Assembly: GCF_014851395.1 (NCBI RefSeq)
Contig: NW_024044348.1
Span: forward strand, 27,128,676 to 27,192,675
Origin: Micropterus salmoides
Lineage: Eukaryota > Chordata > Actinopteri > Centrarchiformes > Centrarchidae
Length of the DNA stretch: 64,000 nucleotides
Direction: 5' to 3'
In this document: positions 12,075 to 25,351 of the stretch, piece after piece
How positions within the stretch are numbered: position 1 is the first letter of the stretch
How the letters are laid out: each line of letters opens with the position of its first letter
Program-made: the position numbers and the translations under genes
Notes under the pieces: generated by a model
The model's input: only the letters and a program-made list of their open reading frames with translations
What the model was told of the DNA's origin: nothing
Database searches by the model: none

Positions 12075-13344
12075 AGGGACTATATGTAAGTTTTTCACTG
12101 AAATTAATCAAATTTTCATTGCCTTATTATCACTGGGCTCAAAACTCACTTAGAAATGAAGCACACGCCTGTTTTCTCTGTTGCTTGCATCACAGACTAT
12201 TCTGCCTTTAATGTGGGGAATAAGAACAAAGTGAGCATTAGTAAAGCTAGAGAAACACAGAGAAAGTCTCGTTGGCTCGCCGGCTAACGGCGAGCAGTTG
12301 CTAATGTTATCCGGTCCAAATTTGTATCGCTTTCCACATTACTTCACCGACTAATGCGACCTATGTTACTATCCTGTGTACCACTGTTGATTTAGCCGGC
12401 AAGAAAGGATGTAATGGTAATAAGCAAATGTGGAGCGATTTGTTTACTAATGTTAGCCTATAGTGACGCAGCCAGCGAATGCTACAGTAGCTCGGGCCTG
12501 CCGCTGTTTGCTTTGTAACGTTCAGTTTAGGTTTATTGTGGTTTTACCATTACTCAGGTATACGACTTCTCCACCTCTCCGTCGCTGTAACTAACGTGAC
12601 CCACATAATATACTGCAACTTTACAGCAACAACAACGCAGAGGAAGAGCCATGCACTAACACTACAGTAAAGTTACTTACTGCGGTCTAACTGAAAAGAG
12701 TGACACAATCTCGTTATAATATTCAGTCCAGCTCACTAACCGTTTTGTTATCATCCAATACATTTAGCTGTGCTGACATTGATGAGCTTCCGGTGAAAGA
12801 TACACAGATAGTAAAGATAGTTACTGAAAGCAGCAGGCGAGCTAACGATGTAGCACGTCGGCTAAATGCAGTAAATGTAATGTGATCATGTGACGAGCAT
12901 GAATTAGTTTAACCTGCAGCTATTACTATTACTATTATTATTATAAACTATTGCTGTAACGATGCAGTAGGTGTTTACCTGAGTTTCCAGTATATTGTGT
13001 GATGCTGTCTCCTTGCCTGTCTATAGTCGCTGTCACTGCCTTTTTTCCGGGAGGATTGTGCCAATATGCGGCTGGCTGCGCTAAATGAAGTAACGTTATG
13101 GAGCCGGTGTTGATCTGCCTCTGAGACGGGAACGTTGAAGTAACAGAGCCTGAACATGTCTGAGTGAAAAGCCACAGCCTGCATGCTGGTGTTTCTGCGT
13201 TTATTGCAGGATTTCTGTATGAAAGCGGTTGTGTTTCGGATTATGCTCGCTCATGAGTTCAAGCGAGCATGCGTACGAGCACACGTCTGGTATTAATGTT
13301 AAAACTGTATGGCTAGTGGCCGCTGGAAACTCCATAATGTCCCT
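12075..13344. mobile_element. TTAA-flanked element, 1270 bp, non-autonomous (piggyBac/Kolobok-like)
   Basis: The ends are AGGGACTATATG on the left and, read on the other strand, AGGGACATTATG on the right. They are flanked by TTAA at 12071-12074 and 13345-13348. A TTAA target with short inverted termini is characteristic of piggyBac and Kolobok elements. There is no transposase frame. The interior is relatively CpG-rich and holds several GCTAA/AACGTTA blocks like those at the gnpnat1 and amfr 5' ends. The superfamily cannot be settled from the ends alone. Confidence 0.65.
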
Positions 13345-13713
13345 TTAAAATGACTACGTTATTAAAGCCCCTCTCCAGTGTATTTTGACATTTCTATGAT
13401 ATTTCATATTTTTCTGAGTCATTTCCTTACAATGTTGATTACCCACATAGTTTGCCAAATAGCTTACTTTTGTGCTCAAAGTTGCAAAAATTGCTTAGTT
13501 GTTTAAATGGGGGTTGTGACTTATGACTATAGTAATTCCATAAGTCATATGTCATTCTTCTCATTCTTGTCAAGCTTGCGCAGGCGCACTGTCTGCTGTC
13601 ACGCCTCATTAAGTCAGAGCATCAAACCGATAAACATCGTTGTGAGCTAGCTAATCATGTAATTAACTTAGAGCTTACAGTAGGTATGTCTCTGATTGTT
13701 GGTTTGTCTAGTT

Positions 13714-13762
13714 TAGTTAGCTAGGTGTAGTTAGCTAGGTGTAGTTAGCTAGGTGTAGTTAG
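13714..13762. repeat. 14-bp tandem repeat, 3.5 copies
   Basis: TAGTTAGCTAGGTG is repeated exactly three times and followed by a half unit TAGTTAG. A small minisatellite with no associated gene. Confidence 0.95.
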
Positions 13763-14627
13763 TGTGGTTATTGCAGAAAGTTAGCTAACAGAGGGTCTTC
13801 ATGTTATTTTTTTGTTTCCTCCTCTTGGTTTAGTGTGCTGTTCATTTTCATTATGGCATTTGTGCCAGCGGTGTTGGATGACAGATGACAGAAAAAGCGT
13901 CACACTTAAACCTGCCACCGTCAGTCTGCAACATGCATTTTACTGATGGCCGTTTTACCAATGCATCGGCGGAGGCACCCCCCACACCCCCGCGGCAAAG
14001 TAAGCGCACCATAAAACGTAGTGGGAGTTATCGTGTGCAGTGCGTGACAGGACCATCGACTGTATGATTGATAACAGCTGATATTAATTAATAGCTACTC
14101 CTGCCAGACAGTAAAGTGTACTAAACTTTACAGTGTAGTTATGTTAACACAGCATATCATCTCCAGCCGGTCAGTTTTTGGTTGTCATGGTAATGTATTA
14201 TGTCCGACTATTAACCACACCTCCATTCTCTGTTTGAGAAAGAACGTTAACCAAAAATGGCAGGTAAAGCTGGCTGGAGGGGGCTTTACAGGTCGGAGGA
14301 TCTTGTTTACAATAAGAACCACATGGTTAAGGTTATGGAACGATGGTGGCCATTCTTTCAATAAAACACAACAATGTTGAGTTGCTGTTGGAAACAAACA
14401 GCAGCTTCTTGCATTGTCTGATGTTTTGTTAACAACCTCACCTTAATTCATCCACTGATGATGTTTGTCATTTGTTGTTTTAGGGCACTTGCCAAATCAA
14501 ATGGTACTGTTGTTTTTCTTGGGAGGACAGTTTTGGATTCATACATTTATACTGGCATCCACTCACTGCTCATTTTTTATACACAGTCCTCAAAAATTGT
14601 CTTAAGCTCAAGTTCGGAGACTGGCTC

Positions 14628-14675
14628 CTTGTGACCAGTTTGTGTTGAACTGTTCCAACACAAACTGGTCACAAG
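14628..14675. repeat. perfect 20-bp inverted repeat with 8-nt loop
   Basis: The arms at 14628-14647 and 14656-14675 are exact reverse complements, separated by AACTGTTC. A transcript would fold into a 20-bp hairpin. No known small RNA is recognised, and the stem is shorter than a usual pri-miRNA stem. Confidence 0.95.
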
Positions 14676-15702
14676 TTTGCATTACTGATTACACTGTGTG
14701 AATGCAATACTTTTTGTTTTCAGTTCAGTCCCAAAGTCGAAAGTAGCTGCATGAAGGTGTTTTTTTGGGACAGAGGCACTGTTTTATTGTTGTTTGAGTG
14801 TTGTATTACACGTTTTTTACTCTTACATGGCAAGCAAGATATTTGTACATGAAATTCTGACCTTCTGAAAGACAGAAAATCTCAAGATTGACAGGGTGAG
14901 AGAAGGAAAGTGATAGAGACAAGGAGAACGAGAGCAAGATATTGGGAGAATAAGAGTGAATCCTGAGAGAAAAAGAGAGAGGTTGTCGCAGAGGACTGGT
15001 TGATACAGATTGTGAAATTGATGTATGACAGAACAGATTGGTGTTGCCTCTCAGATACATCTGAATTGAACGTTTTCAGGAGGAAGCAGATTACAGCAGA
15101 GACTGTGCTGCATCTAGCCTCCTGCACTAAATGTAAACGTGTTTACTTTCAGATGAGAGAACAAGACAGAATATGTGTGTGAGGATACAAGGGGCATCAT
15201 ATTTCAGCGTGTCCAACATTATACAGTAAACAACCGAGCAAGATTCTATACTGTATCTTCCTGAGGGCAAAATCATACATATCAAATATCATACATATAT
15301 ATGCATATCAAAGTCAAACACTTGCTCTTCGGCAGCAACTTTATTTAAATAAACTACTCCACCACCAAAATATATATCTCTTGTTCAGAAGTTGATGTAG
15401 TTGCTTGACCTGTTGCCCTAACATTAATAAGAAGCATCATGCATTCATAATGTTCTGTCACTGTCAGTAATGTTATCAGATGTTATTAGTCCTTGGAAGA
15501 AATCTATAATCCACAGAGAATTACAAGAAGCAGCATCAAAACAGCTGGGACAAACTACAAAAACATGCATGCTGATATTAATCAAAAGGTACGCTAATAA
15601 TCATTATCAAGTGCTGTGGATATGGATGCTGGAAGCAGATGTTATTTCCTGTGGTCTAATCAACTTCTTCTTCTTAAATTCTTATTTTCTCATGCCTGCA
15701 CG

Positions 15703-15820
15703 TGCACACACACACACACACACAGAGTCACATTCACGGCATAAACAGAAAAGAAAATGTTTGGTTCACGCTTGCGATGTGGTCCCGATTTAATTGGAGC
15801 TGAGCTGGTGTGGTATATAC

Positions 15821-15852
<32 letters not shown>

Positions 15853-15853
15853 G
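15703..15853. repeat. (CA)n and (GA)n microsatellites
   Basis: A (CA)n run at about 15703-15725 and a purine (GA)n run at about 15821-15853, with a G-rich extension to about 15862. Both are simple sequence and account for the apparent open frames here. Confidence 0.9.
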
Positions 15854-16760
15854 GAGGGGGGGTGTTAGGATGGAGGACAGAGACAAAACACAGCTCATTC
15901 CCAGAGGAAAAGTTTAACCAACGGAGAGTCAGTGGAATCACATACAACCTATTGCCATCTAACACACAGTCAGATCATTCATTTGTTCCAATTTTACAGA
16001 GCATCGGCCGTAAGCTTAGCATGATTTAATCCAGCTTGTGTTCCGCTCAGCCTAATGCACTCATAACTTCCATTTAATCAATGTAGAGATGACAAGTTGA
16101 TTTTCCTGATTAGGGTATTTTTCCTCTATTACATACATATTGAATTTCTCTGTCTCTGAGTGGGCTTGCTCATAAAATTACATCTGCACACCCAATCATC
16201 ATTAAAGGAAGCATAATGAAATAAATAAGTAGGTCTGTCTGCCTTAAAAAAAAACACAGACACACAGCCACATCAAAATATAACCATAGTCATACCATTC
16301 ATTAACTGTGAGTTAAATTGATTTTCTGCATGCATGTTACCTTGGATTCACGGTTGTGAGGAATGTTTATTGTATAACATCTGTCCAACCAGGCATAATA
16401 TCACTGCATTGATTGATTGCAATCCATTCTTGACAGACACCATATACAGTCATAAAAAGACGACTAGACCATTATGTGCCTTTCTACATCAAATTGCAAC
16501 ACGTTCTCACTCAGTGCTCATTACCGACCGTTTCAGACAGCGTGACAAAGCGTAAATTTGACGCTAAAGGTATCCTCCAGTGTATGAAACGCCACTGTTT
16601 GCTACATCGCAGCAACACAAGGCGTGCCAGTCGACATGCACAAAGTCATGACTTAGTTTTAGTCACTGACTTTCTGATGGTTAATGTAGGGCAGGGGGCT
16701 TTGGGGTTTGTCAAAACTTTTAACATGAACATAGTGGCTACATTCTACTCAGAACTGCCT

Positions 16761-17260
16761 NNNNNNNNNNNNNNNNNNNNNNNNNNNNNNNNNNNNNNNN
16801 NNNNNNNNNNNNNNNNNNNNNNNNNNNNNNNNNNNNNNNNNNNNNNNNNNNNNNNNNNNNNNNNNNNNNNNNNNNNNNNNNNNNNNNNNNNNNNNNNNNN
16901 NNNNNNNNNNNNNNNNNNNNNNNNNNNNNNNNNNNNNNNNNNNNNNNNNNNNNNNNNNNNNNNNNNNNNNNNNNNNNNNNNNNNNNNNNNNNNNNNNNNN
17001 NNNNNNNNNNNNNNNNNNNNNNNNNNNNNNNNNNNNNNNNNNNNNNNNNNNNNNNNNNNNNNNNNNNNNNNNNNNNNNNNNNNNNNNNNNNNNNNNNNNN
17101 NNNNNNNNNNNNNNNNNNNNNNNNNNNNNNNNNNNNNNNNNNNNNNNNNNNNNNNNNNNNNNNNNNNNNNNNNNNNNNNNNNNNNNNNNNNNNNNNNNNN
17201 NNNNNNNNNNNNNNNNNNNNNNNNNNNNNNNNNNNNNNNNNNNNNNNNNNNNNNNNNNNN
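16761..17260. other. assembly gap (500 N)
   Basis: Exactly 500 unknown bases. The same length as the second gap suggests a fixed placeholder rather than a measured size. Open frames spanning it are artefacts. Confidence 0.99.
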
Positions 17261-20200
17261 TAATCATTTCACAAGCCTCCCATCTCAGACAGATTTTTCC
17301 GGCGGGGACATTAACAAAGTGTCACTGTCCTAGGAGAAGGTTCTGAGACACTCCCAGCCAAACAGAAGACTTGTGCCACGAGGCCCGAGAACACTGGCTC
17401 AGCCCAAGCATGCTCAGCTGATTTATGGTTTCAGCACTTTGTCTGCGTTGAGATGATTATGCAGGCAGCTCCCTGGGCCCCAAGCGGCACCATAAAGGTT
17501 ATTAGAGGTGCTCCCACCACTCCACATCCAGCCATATGGAGAGACTGTGGACAGATGAGTTTTTAACTGCCGCATTGTGAATCCAAGCCCTCAAAGGGTT
17601 TGGGATCACTGCTATACAGTCGGTCAGCAGAATTCAATACAGCACAAACACTTTCACTTTCTCTTATAAAAGTTTCTAATCTCAGGCTGAGCTTGGCCTT
17701 TTCACAACACAGCCGCTATCAGCCCTATCTCTGTGGTTCCCACCAAGACCCTGACCAGCTCTTGCCAAAGGACTGTGTGCAGGGCCTCTGGGGAGAGAAG
17801 GAAATCGATACAGGATTGACTCTCATCCTTCGTACTGATCCTCCCAGACCCTTCTCATGTAGAGTCATTTTCTTTGCCATGTATATGTTTATTTGGACTG
17901 AAGCCTATCACTAGTCAGCCTGCACTGACCTTAGGATATCACCAAAGGTATTCTCAATGGCTCGTTAAAGGAATTTTCTTTTGGAACTAATGACTAGACA
18001 CTAAAGGGAATAATCTTTATCTGAACAACCTCTTTGCCCTGTCCTGAACTATTTAGAGAACCTAACACGCAATCACATCTGTGCACAGACTAGACCGACA
18101 CAACACCAGAGGAATTGGGACTTTGAGTTAGACTGGATTTGCTCTTGCTTTGAACTACTACTTAAATAAATAATTACTGCCATTATTTTCCGTTTTATTA
18201 TCTCTTTCATTAGAACAAGAATTGCTTAAAGGTACTGTACTTTGCACGAAATTGTCTCTAGTCTGCAATAAACATTGTGTAATCAAACTGAACTGTAATG
18301 TGGCAAATTTGAATCTTTGTAATTGACACAGGTAGCTAGTTAGTTATGAGTTCACAGGAAGAAGGCTGTAAACTCAAATGTTGGCTTTAGTTTCCACTGT
18401 GTGAAGCTGGGATGTTGATCCATTTTCTCCAGCAGTCCATGACATGTTGGCCAGGGCAGCCAGAGACTTTAAAGCATCCATAGGTGTAAATGTCAGTGTA
18501 TTTGAGTGTCTTAGCCCTGGTTGATGACTTGTCTAGATGTTTGCTTGCATTCCTTCTAGTGCTTCAGATAATCTCCTGGCCTTGATAAGAAGTTTGTGAG
18601 CATGAAAAATTACAGAAGAAATTACTACGTACATGCTCTTTTTGGATTAATATACTTTGAATCATCCGATCAAGGTATTATCAATAAACATGGTGGATAA
18701 TCAATGGCTAGACAGTTCAGCAAGATTCATTTTGACAGCAGCTCCCCTGAAAGCACAACAATAGAAGTGTGAGACATTGCAGCTGTCCTCCCTCGGGCTA
18801 ACCTTTTTCAACTCATCATGGCCTCATTCCAAAGCATTTTATTATCGCGCAGCAGTAGCAGCCCGGCTGAATACAACCAATATCTCTAACGACATTCTAA
18901 TGTGCCGTCACTTCACCAGCTGAAACAAACAAACCTCAGCCATGCCATCATTAACAATTCACCATATGTTGGCCCTTCTCTGCAATGAGCCCTGCTGTAC
19001 TTCGCCTGGGTTCATTTTTGCAGTGAACCAAGGAGCATTTCTTTACATGATTTAAAACGGAAATTTGTGAAAGACCCTGAGAGCAGTTTCTCTGATTTGT
19101 ATTTCCGGTAGATACTTATGGTGAGGGTGGCTTACTCCCTTTATGGCTTCAGCAGCTTCACAGTAATTGCCATTGGGTATGGTAAAACACTGGTAAGTAC
19201 TGAAAGGACTGGACAGCGGTAAAGCTCTCTGGTTGCCTTTTAAGTGAGCCAGAGGTTATTTAGCAGCAAGGACCCTAGTTACTGGTACTAGCAACAGGTG
19301 TATTAGAGGCTTTTTTAGCAAGTCTAAATGTATGGTAATTGCTTCCATCACCAATTAAAAATGCATAGCACCATTGTTTCAGTCACATTTGACTTGTCAG
19401 TGTCGCATTTTAGCTGCCATTATCATGTCATTAACCGCTGTTTTATTCAGTGCCTGTATTCTCAGATGAAACACAAACACAAACCTGATTCAGGCCATAT
19501 ACATTCAAAGCACATCCAGTGCTCAAATTAAACATATGCAAATCTGACCCTTTTTTCCAGGGTGCAAATGATGAGTCACCACCATTAAGCAGCAAGATCA
19601 GTTCTTTTTGTAACACCAGAGCACAGGCAAACTTTTAGGAAAGTAAGTCCCTATTATGCAATTAAAATATCATTTTTATTAGCCATAACAATTCCAACAA
19701 CCTTCAATCATTGGCAATGGCTTAGCAGACAATGAGAAAGATATAATAAAGTGAAAAAAGTCTTCCTAAGCACTTAGCTTGTGGATTAAACAACCAGTTA
19801 TTTGTCTCGATATTACAGCTCACACAGTCCTTAATTGCCTTGCTCCAGCAGAATGCTGTTTTATCTGTAAGACTATGAGGACATATTCTTCCTACAGAGC
19901 AACCTTACTACTTTCCATTTGCCATCACATCGCTCTCTGTTCTCTAAAAAAAGTAAATTGATTCCGCTCTACTCGACCTTTCTATTTATTTCCCTTGTAC
20001 CATTAACCCAGGAATAATCAGCAAACATGATTAAGAAAGGGCTCCCTTTTCACTGCCTGTGATTTTGGTGATTTAGAAATTGAAGGTTTTTCTGGTGTGA
20101 AGACAGTGAACATGTAATTAATAGTCATTAAAGCCCAAATTTGAAAAGAGGTAGTTGGTGACTTGTTTATCGAATAATCAGCCAAAAAGCCAATTTCTTC

Positions 20201-20487
20201 TTAAGTGTTCAATATGTTATATAACATGCAGAAACCTGAAACTCTTAATTCTCTCTATTGTAAGTCTTCCTGTATAAGTTAGTCAAGCCAGTTCATAAAA
20301 TTGAAACATGCCTCCTAAAGTGACCAATGTACCAATGTACCTTTGGTACACAGAAATCTCTGTAACAAAATGGTCATTCTTAAGTAAACATGTGTTTACA
20401 TTTCTTTTTTGCAAATCCATGACACAAGCAGTTAGGGGTTTATTTGTATTGAGTATGCAGTACCTTAAAGATAACTTCATTCTTCAA
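17261..20487. other. no gene seen
   Basis: Unique-looking A/T-rich intergenic DNA with few recognisable repeats. Only short open frames (up to 104 codons) that I do not recognise. It could hold conserved non-coding elements, which cannot be judged without alignment. Confidence 0.5.
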
Positions 20488-20660
20488 GAAAGTTTGACAT
20501 TTTGGGAAATACATGTATTGGCCTTCTTGCTGGGATTTAGGTGATAAGATTAATACCACTCTCATTGTCTATATACTACATATGAAGATGATGATGCCAG
20601 CAGCTGAGCCAACGATTGTAAACTGGGGAAACAGCTAGCCTGGCTCTGTCTGAAGTTCAC
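20488..20660 (+). repeat. teleost dispersed repeat fragment
   Basis: Begins 'AGTTTGACATTTTGGGAAAT' and ends 'AACAGCTAGCCTGGCTCTG', blocks that occur in a very common fish interspersed repeat. A fragment of the same end in reverse orientation lies at about 37139-37170 (ACAGAGCCAGGCTAG). Non-coding. Confidence 0.6.
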
Positions 20661-22994
20661 GTAGAGTGGTGTCAGTGTTCTTATCTAACTCTCAGTAAAG
20701 AAGCTGATAATATCATATTTCCAACTCGAAAATTATTCCTTCTTTATTATTCTTTTAAGAGACTAATAATGGTAACGAGACGAGAGAAAATCAATGACAA
20801 TGTCTGCATTGAATACGGTTAACCTTTTCTGAGTTTACTCTTCAGTTATCCTTATACAAAATGCATTTTGATCTTTGATTTGTCTGTTCAATTCCATGCA
20901 GCAAGGCAGAAGAAAACAAATCCATAATCACTTGAAGACAATTTCCCTGCCTTCCCCTTGGATATATTACTCACTATATGCAATAAAAACTTCATGGCAC
21001 TTGTCATCTGTATTCATGAGAGTTTGTCACCCAGAGTGTGACTTTGGTGTCGTCTCCACGAATTAAGATGTTTCTGGCTTTCTGAGGCTCTGTGGGTGTT
21101 GAGGGATCCTGTCAGACGTGGGAAGGAACATGAGTGTGTAAAGAGGTAGGCTGCTGGCCATGAGGCTTCATCCGAGGGGAGCGCCTTAACATGGCCTGTA
21201 GTGCCATCTCCTCTCCTTATAGAGATTAATGACCCAGACATCCATTTAAGCCATATGGACGAGCCTAAACTACAGCGTGCGACAAATAGTAGTCTTTCGA
21301 TGCAGGTGAAGGCAACCAATCCTCATTCTTTAGACAATGCAATGTGGATCAGCCCAATGAGATGTGAGCACTAAATCATGGGGCTGTCTTGCTGGGACAC
21401 CCTCATATTGGTATGTACACAGAATGGCTGTCTAATACAGAAACTGATTTTTTTTTTCTTTTTCCTTTTCCAACTGGCTATTTAGGTACTGAGGCCCCCA
21501 TTTAACATATGTCTTCTTCTGTACTTCTAAATTCCGATGTCTGCATACCTTACTTGATGCCTACTAGCATGTGGCTGCATGATCAGTGACATAAAATAAA
21601 ACATGCCTACTCACAATCAGATTTATGCATTAATTGAGAATAGTTTGAACTTGTCACATCAAGGAATATAGTCAGGATATCTTCAGCAAGCTCTCCTGAG
21701 GAGATGCCTCAGAAACAAGAGGTAGCAAAGCAAAAGGCGACCATAGCCAGATCTGAACAGCAAGAAGATGGGCTCAGAATCACGAGGTGCATAGAATAAC
21801 TGACTCACTGACATGGTTGTGTGTCTCAAAACAATTGCAAAATCTTTACGGTTAAGCACTACCTGCTGGAGGAAGTAACAAACTCTGGTGGACTGAGAGA
21901 ACAGCTTGCTCCACTTAAAGGGAGAAATTAATAAGCACCGGTGAACCACCCAGTTTCTAAGGATCAAAGAAAGGTCTGTACACATCACCTAGCTTAAGTT
22001 AAGCAGTATGTTAAGATAACCACATTTTATTGATTCCCTTTGATAAATTAGGTCATTACTTTATCATAATTAAATAAATTCAACAGCGAATATGAAATTA
22101 AATCAAAATTGAGTAAAACAAAAAGTTTGAGGAAAGCAAGGATTCATGTTTATGTCTTTCTCTCTCATGAATAATCCTGTACAGGAGCAATCCAAACTAA
22201 TTAACTGTGAAAGGCAATACTGTTAAGCTAGAGGCCTACTGAGGGTAAATTCAGAAAGTGTAAATCGGTGTGTTGCTACCCAGGCACTAAGCAGCAGTGT
22301 TACTTCTCATTCATAAAATACTGTAATATCATATTAGGACTAACATTACTTCCAGTTCAAGAGTTGGCCTTAGGCTCCCCGGGGCTGTGGTAGCTGCATC
22401 TGGGTGCAATCTATTGCATCAGTCACTTCAGTGCACAACATACAGTAAAAGTGAAATTATTACAATGACTCTGGTCAACTAATGTACTGTAAGCTATTTG
22501 CGGTTGGTGTTTTAGTATGCAGTGTGGTTACATGGCCTGTAAATAGTAGAAACTTTTATTGCACAGTATCTGATATAATTAGTCATCAGGGAAAGAGGAA
22601 AATGTCCCTTATGCAACCAATTTGGATTTATGCTTCTATACATCTCAATCTGATAGCCTGAAGATAATGCTGCTGTGGAGGAGTTCATTCAGATCTTAGT
22701 TTGCTTAATTAATAATCTTGCATCATGAGGCAGCTCTGTGAAGTCAAACAGAGCGGTGAACAAAGGAGGATACTGGAGGAAGCAAGAGAGGATCATATCA
22801 CTGTAAACCTGGACAAAGAGTAAGATGTTCAAGGTGTTAACCATGTTGCCATCTATATGTTGTACATTTTAAAGTACAAATGATGAATGTTGTACATTCA
22901 GTATGTTACTATTACACTACATTATTAATCTATATTGCTGGAAAAAAACTTTTTAGTCATAATGATTTGGAATCTCTGCAGTGATCCAATATAT

Positions 22995-23029
<35 letters not shown>

Positions 23030-23460
23030 GATATGATATATAATAAGGTTGCTACTGTGTCTCCTTAAGACAACCCTACAGCAATTTATGGTTACATACA
23101 GTAATGTGCAGACAGTTTGTGACCATAAAACGACAAGACTAGAGCATCTGATGGACAGCCATGTGAGGCTCTGTGAGGCTGTACTTAAACACTACAGCAT
23201 GAGTGCAGGGACTTGCACATATGTAAGCGTGTGCATGTATTCATATTTAGACTAAATAACTTACAGATGACTGACCAAATTTTCTATTGTTTCATCTCAA
23301 GCTTGAATGCAAATAATATTCAAGCAGAATGAACAATATGATCCCTATGATCGAGTATATTTAAACCTGCAACAATCTCAGCTGCTGCTCATCAAGAGAG
23401 CAAAAGTGAAAAGAAAACAAATTGAAAAGATACACGGAAAACCCTAACATACATAAAACT
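20661..23460. other. no gene seen; (TA)n at 22989-23039
   Basis: Intergenic. The only clear structure is a (TA)n microsatellite at about 22989-23039. The 101-codon open frames at 21014-21319 and 21683-21988 (minus) do not resemble any protein I know. Confidence 0.5.
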
Positions 23461-24568
23461 AGAGCCCGACTGATATGGGTTTGGGGGCTGATGCTGATAT
23501 TAAAGTGAAAAAGAGCTGATATTTTGATTATGAAAATGATTTGGCAAGTAGACCCCTTCTGTAGAAACTACACTTAGGCTGGTAGGCAGACTGATATTTT
23601 GCTTTTGAAAGCTGTTTATGTATGTGGGCTATAATATCTTTTCTTGAATAGATTATGTTAAAAAAGCCTTAGATTACAGTCTCAATGACTGAATATGTAA
23701 ACAATTGCACATAAATAAATATATTTTTAAATGATTAACAAAAACAGTCTGTGGTTTTATGCATTTAACACTTTTGCCCATGTAACCCACCAAAGATACA
23801 CAAACCAGTAAACAAAGTAATTGTTTCATTTTGAACTTCTAGATTTTCCTTTTCTTATACATTTTCTCACTTCAAGATGAGGTTGGTTTTAACAGTATGT
23901 GTAAATGATAATAATACTAAAGTTAAAATAAAAGAGCTGTCCCAAACAACATCTAGTTTATTCCTTTACCAGCTCTCTCTTTAATTCTATCCAAAGCAAG
24001 CTACTAGAAACTATTTTTCAACAACCATCTGGCTGTCTAAATACATGCCATTTATGATACAGTGACCCAGAGGAAACGCTGCTGTTGAATGCATCTAATA
24101 GGCCTACTACATAACTGTCTACAAACACGAGGACTTGCAACTTTGAGATTTCACTAACGTTTCACATCTGAAAGTGAACTAAGATAAATTTGTTTGGCTA
24201 TGAAGCCTACTGTCCCCTCCGGTTTAATAATTTCAGACGCACTAACTGTAACTAACTTACAGGCATGCAGCTTGCAGATATACTTACCATTACTTCATTT
24301 AGGCAGAATAAGTTAAATGCTACAGTTTAACCACTCATTAACTTTAGCGCTCTTCCACTGATAAACATGGCATTAGCTAGCTTTGTGGGTAATCTAATTT
24401 AACTATGTGCAGCGTCAGCAGCTTTAAGTAATGTTAGAGAATAGTTAGAGTGATTAACTAGGGAGAAATGATACGACCACTTGTTAACGGCCACATTGTT
24501 TCAGAGATAAATCTACAATCAAGTTTGTCAACGGTGTTGCCTTCACCATTCAACTACTGTAACACTAA
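23461..24568. repeat. interspersed repeat fragment (hAT-like, GAGCCCGACTGATATGGG type)
   Basis: Starts with AGAGCCCGACTGATATGGG followed by repeated 'CTGATAT' words, the usual end of a common teleost hAT-type repeat. The opposite end was not identified; the element may be interrupted by the 24569-25343 insertion. No coding capacity. Confidence 0.45.
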
Positions 24569-25343
24569 CAATGTTGGGAGTAACGTGTTACAACAGTAAC
24601 GCAATTACAGTACTGTATTGCTTTTTGCTTTTTACAGTAATATAACGTATAACTAAAAAAAATGGCTATATTATCCCCGTTACAATCTCAGTAACGTTAG
24701 AACACATTTTAAGCTGAAATTTAGTGGTGTTTTGTTTTTTTAATAATTCGCCAACAACGAGAAACATTTTGGCATCAGAAAAACAAATCCATGAGTAAAA
24801 GAGTAACATTATTTCCTGTTGCGGGAATCCGATAGTCGAGATTGTAGGCAGGGTGCTAACTACAGGAGAGCTCAACTCCTCTTAACAAGATGGTAGCTCC
24901 CTGATGGATCAGATTTCTATTGGCTATGTGTCATGATCAGAGGGCTACTGTCAATTCATCTTTAACGATCCTGTCGAAGTGTTGAGAGATTCAAATAATC
25001 AGTGACGTTATGCTGCAGTATCTCGTGCGTAAATGCACACAGCATGTCTTTCTTAATGTGGAGACGATTCATCCAATTTCAACCATAATCAGAAGGTGAA
25101 TTTTTATGACAAAGACCCACCCGATCTGCAGATAAAACTCTGCACATCACTAGCACCCTCCTATGCAGGCCCATCTTACTATCTGAAAAATGCGCCCATT
25201 ACATAGCAGTGGAAGTAACGCAAAAGTAGTGTAAAGCATTACAATCAGAGAGGGTAATATTGTAATATAAGTAATTACTCTTAAATAACAGTAACTAGTA
25301 ATCTATAATGTATTACATTTTGGAAGTAACTTGCCCAACACTG
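24569..25343. mobile_element. non-autonomous hAT-like element, 775 bp
   Basis: The left end CAATGTTGGGAGTAAC and the right end, on the minus strand CAGTGTTGGGCAAGTTAC, are inverted termini. The flanking octamers AACACTAA (24561-24568) and AACATTAA (25344-25351) agree in 7 of 8 positions, as expected for an aged hAT target duplication. No transposase frame. The same right terminus type recurs at about 47095-47111. Confidence 0.7.
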
Positions 25344-25351
25344 AACATTAA

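Larger units (their letters stand above)
13349..16760. other. no gene seen; simple repeats and repeat fragments
   Basis: Holds a 14-bp tandem repeat (13714-13762), a perfect hairpin (14628-14675), (CA)n at about 15703-15725 and (GA)n at about 15821-15853. 16560-16660 shares blocks such as 'TTTGCTACAT' and 'GACATGCA' with 5915-5980 and is probably an old dispersed repeat. No exon is supported. Confidence 0.55.

Noticed and set aside
16476..17333. Long open frame of 285 codons across the first gap, and similar frames across 48261-48760
   Set aside because: Most of each frame is unknown bases; they are artefacts of the N run.
22989..23039. AT palindrome as a replication origin or cruciform site
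   Set aside because: A plain (TA)n microsatellite, one of two in the window, with no supporting context.
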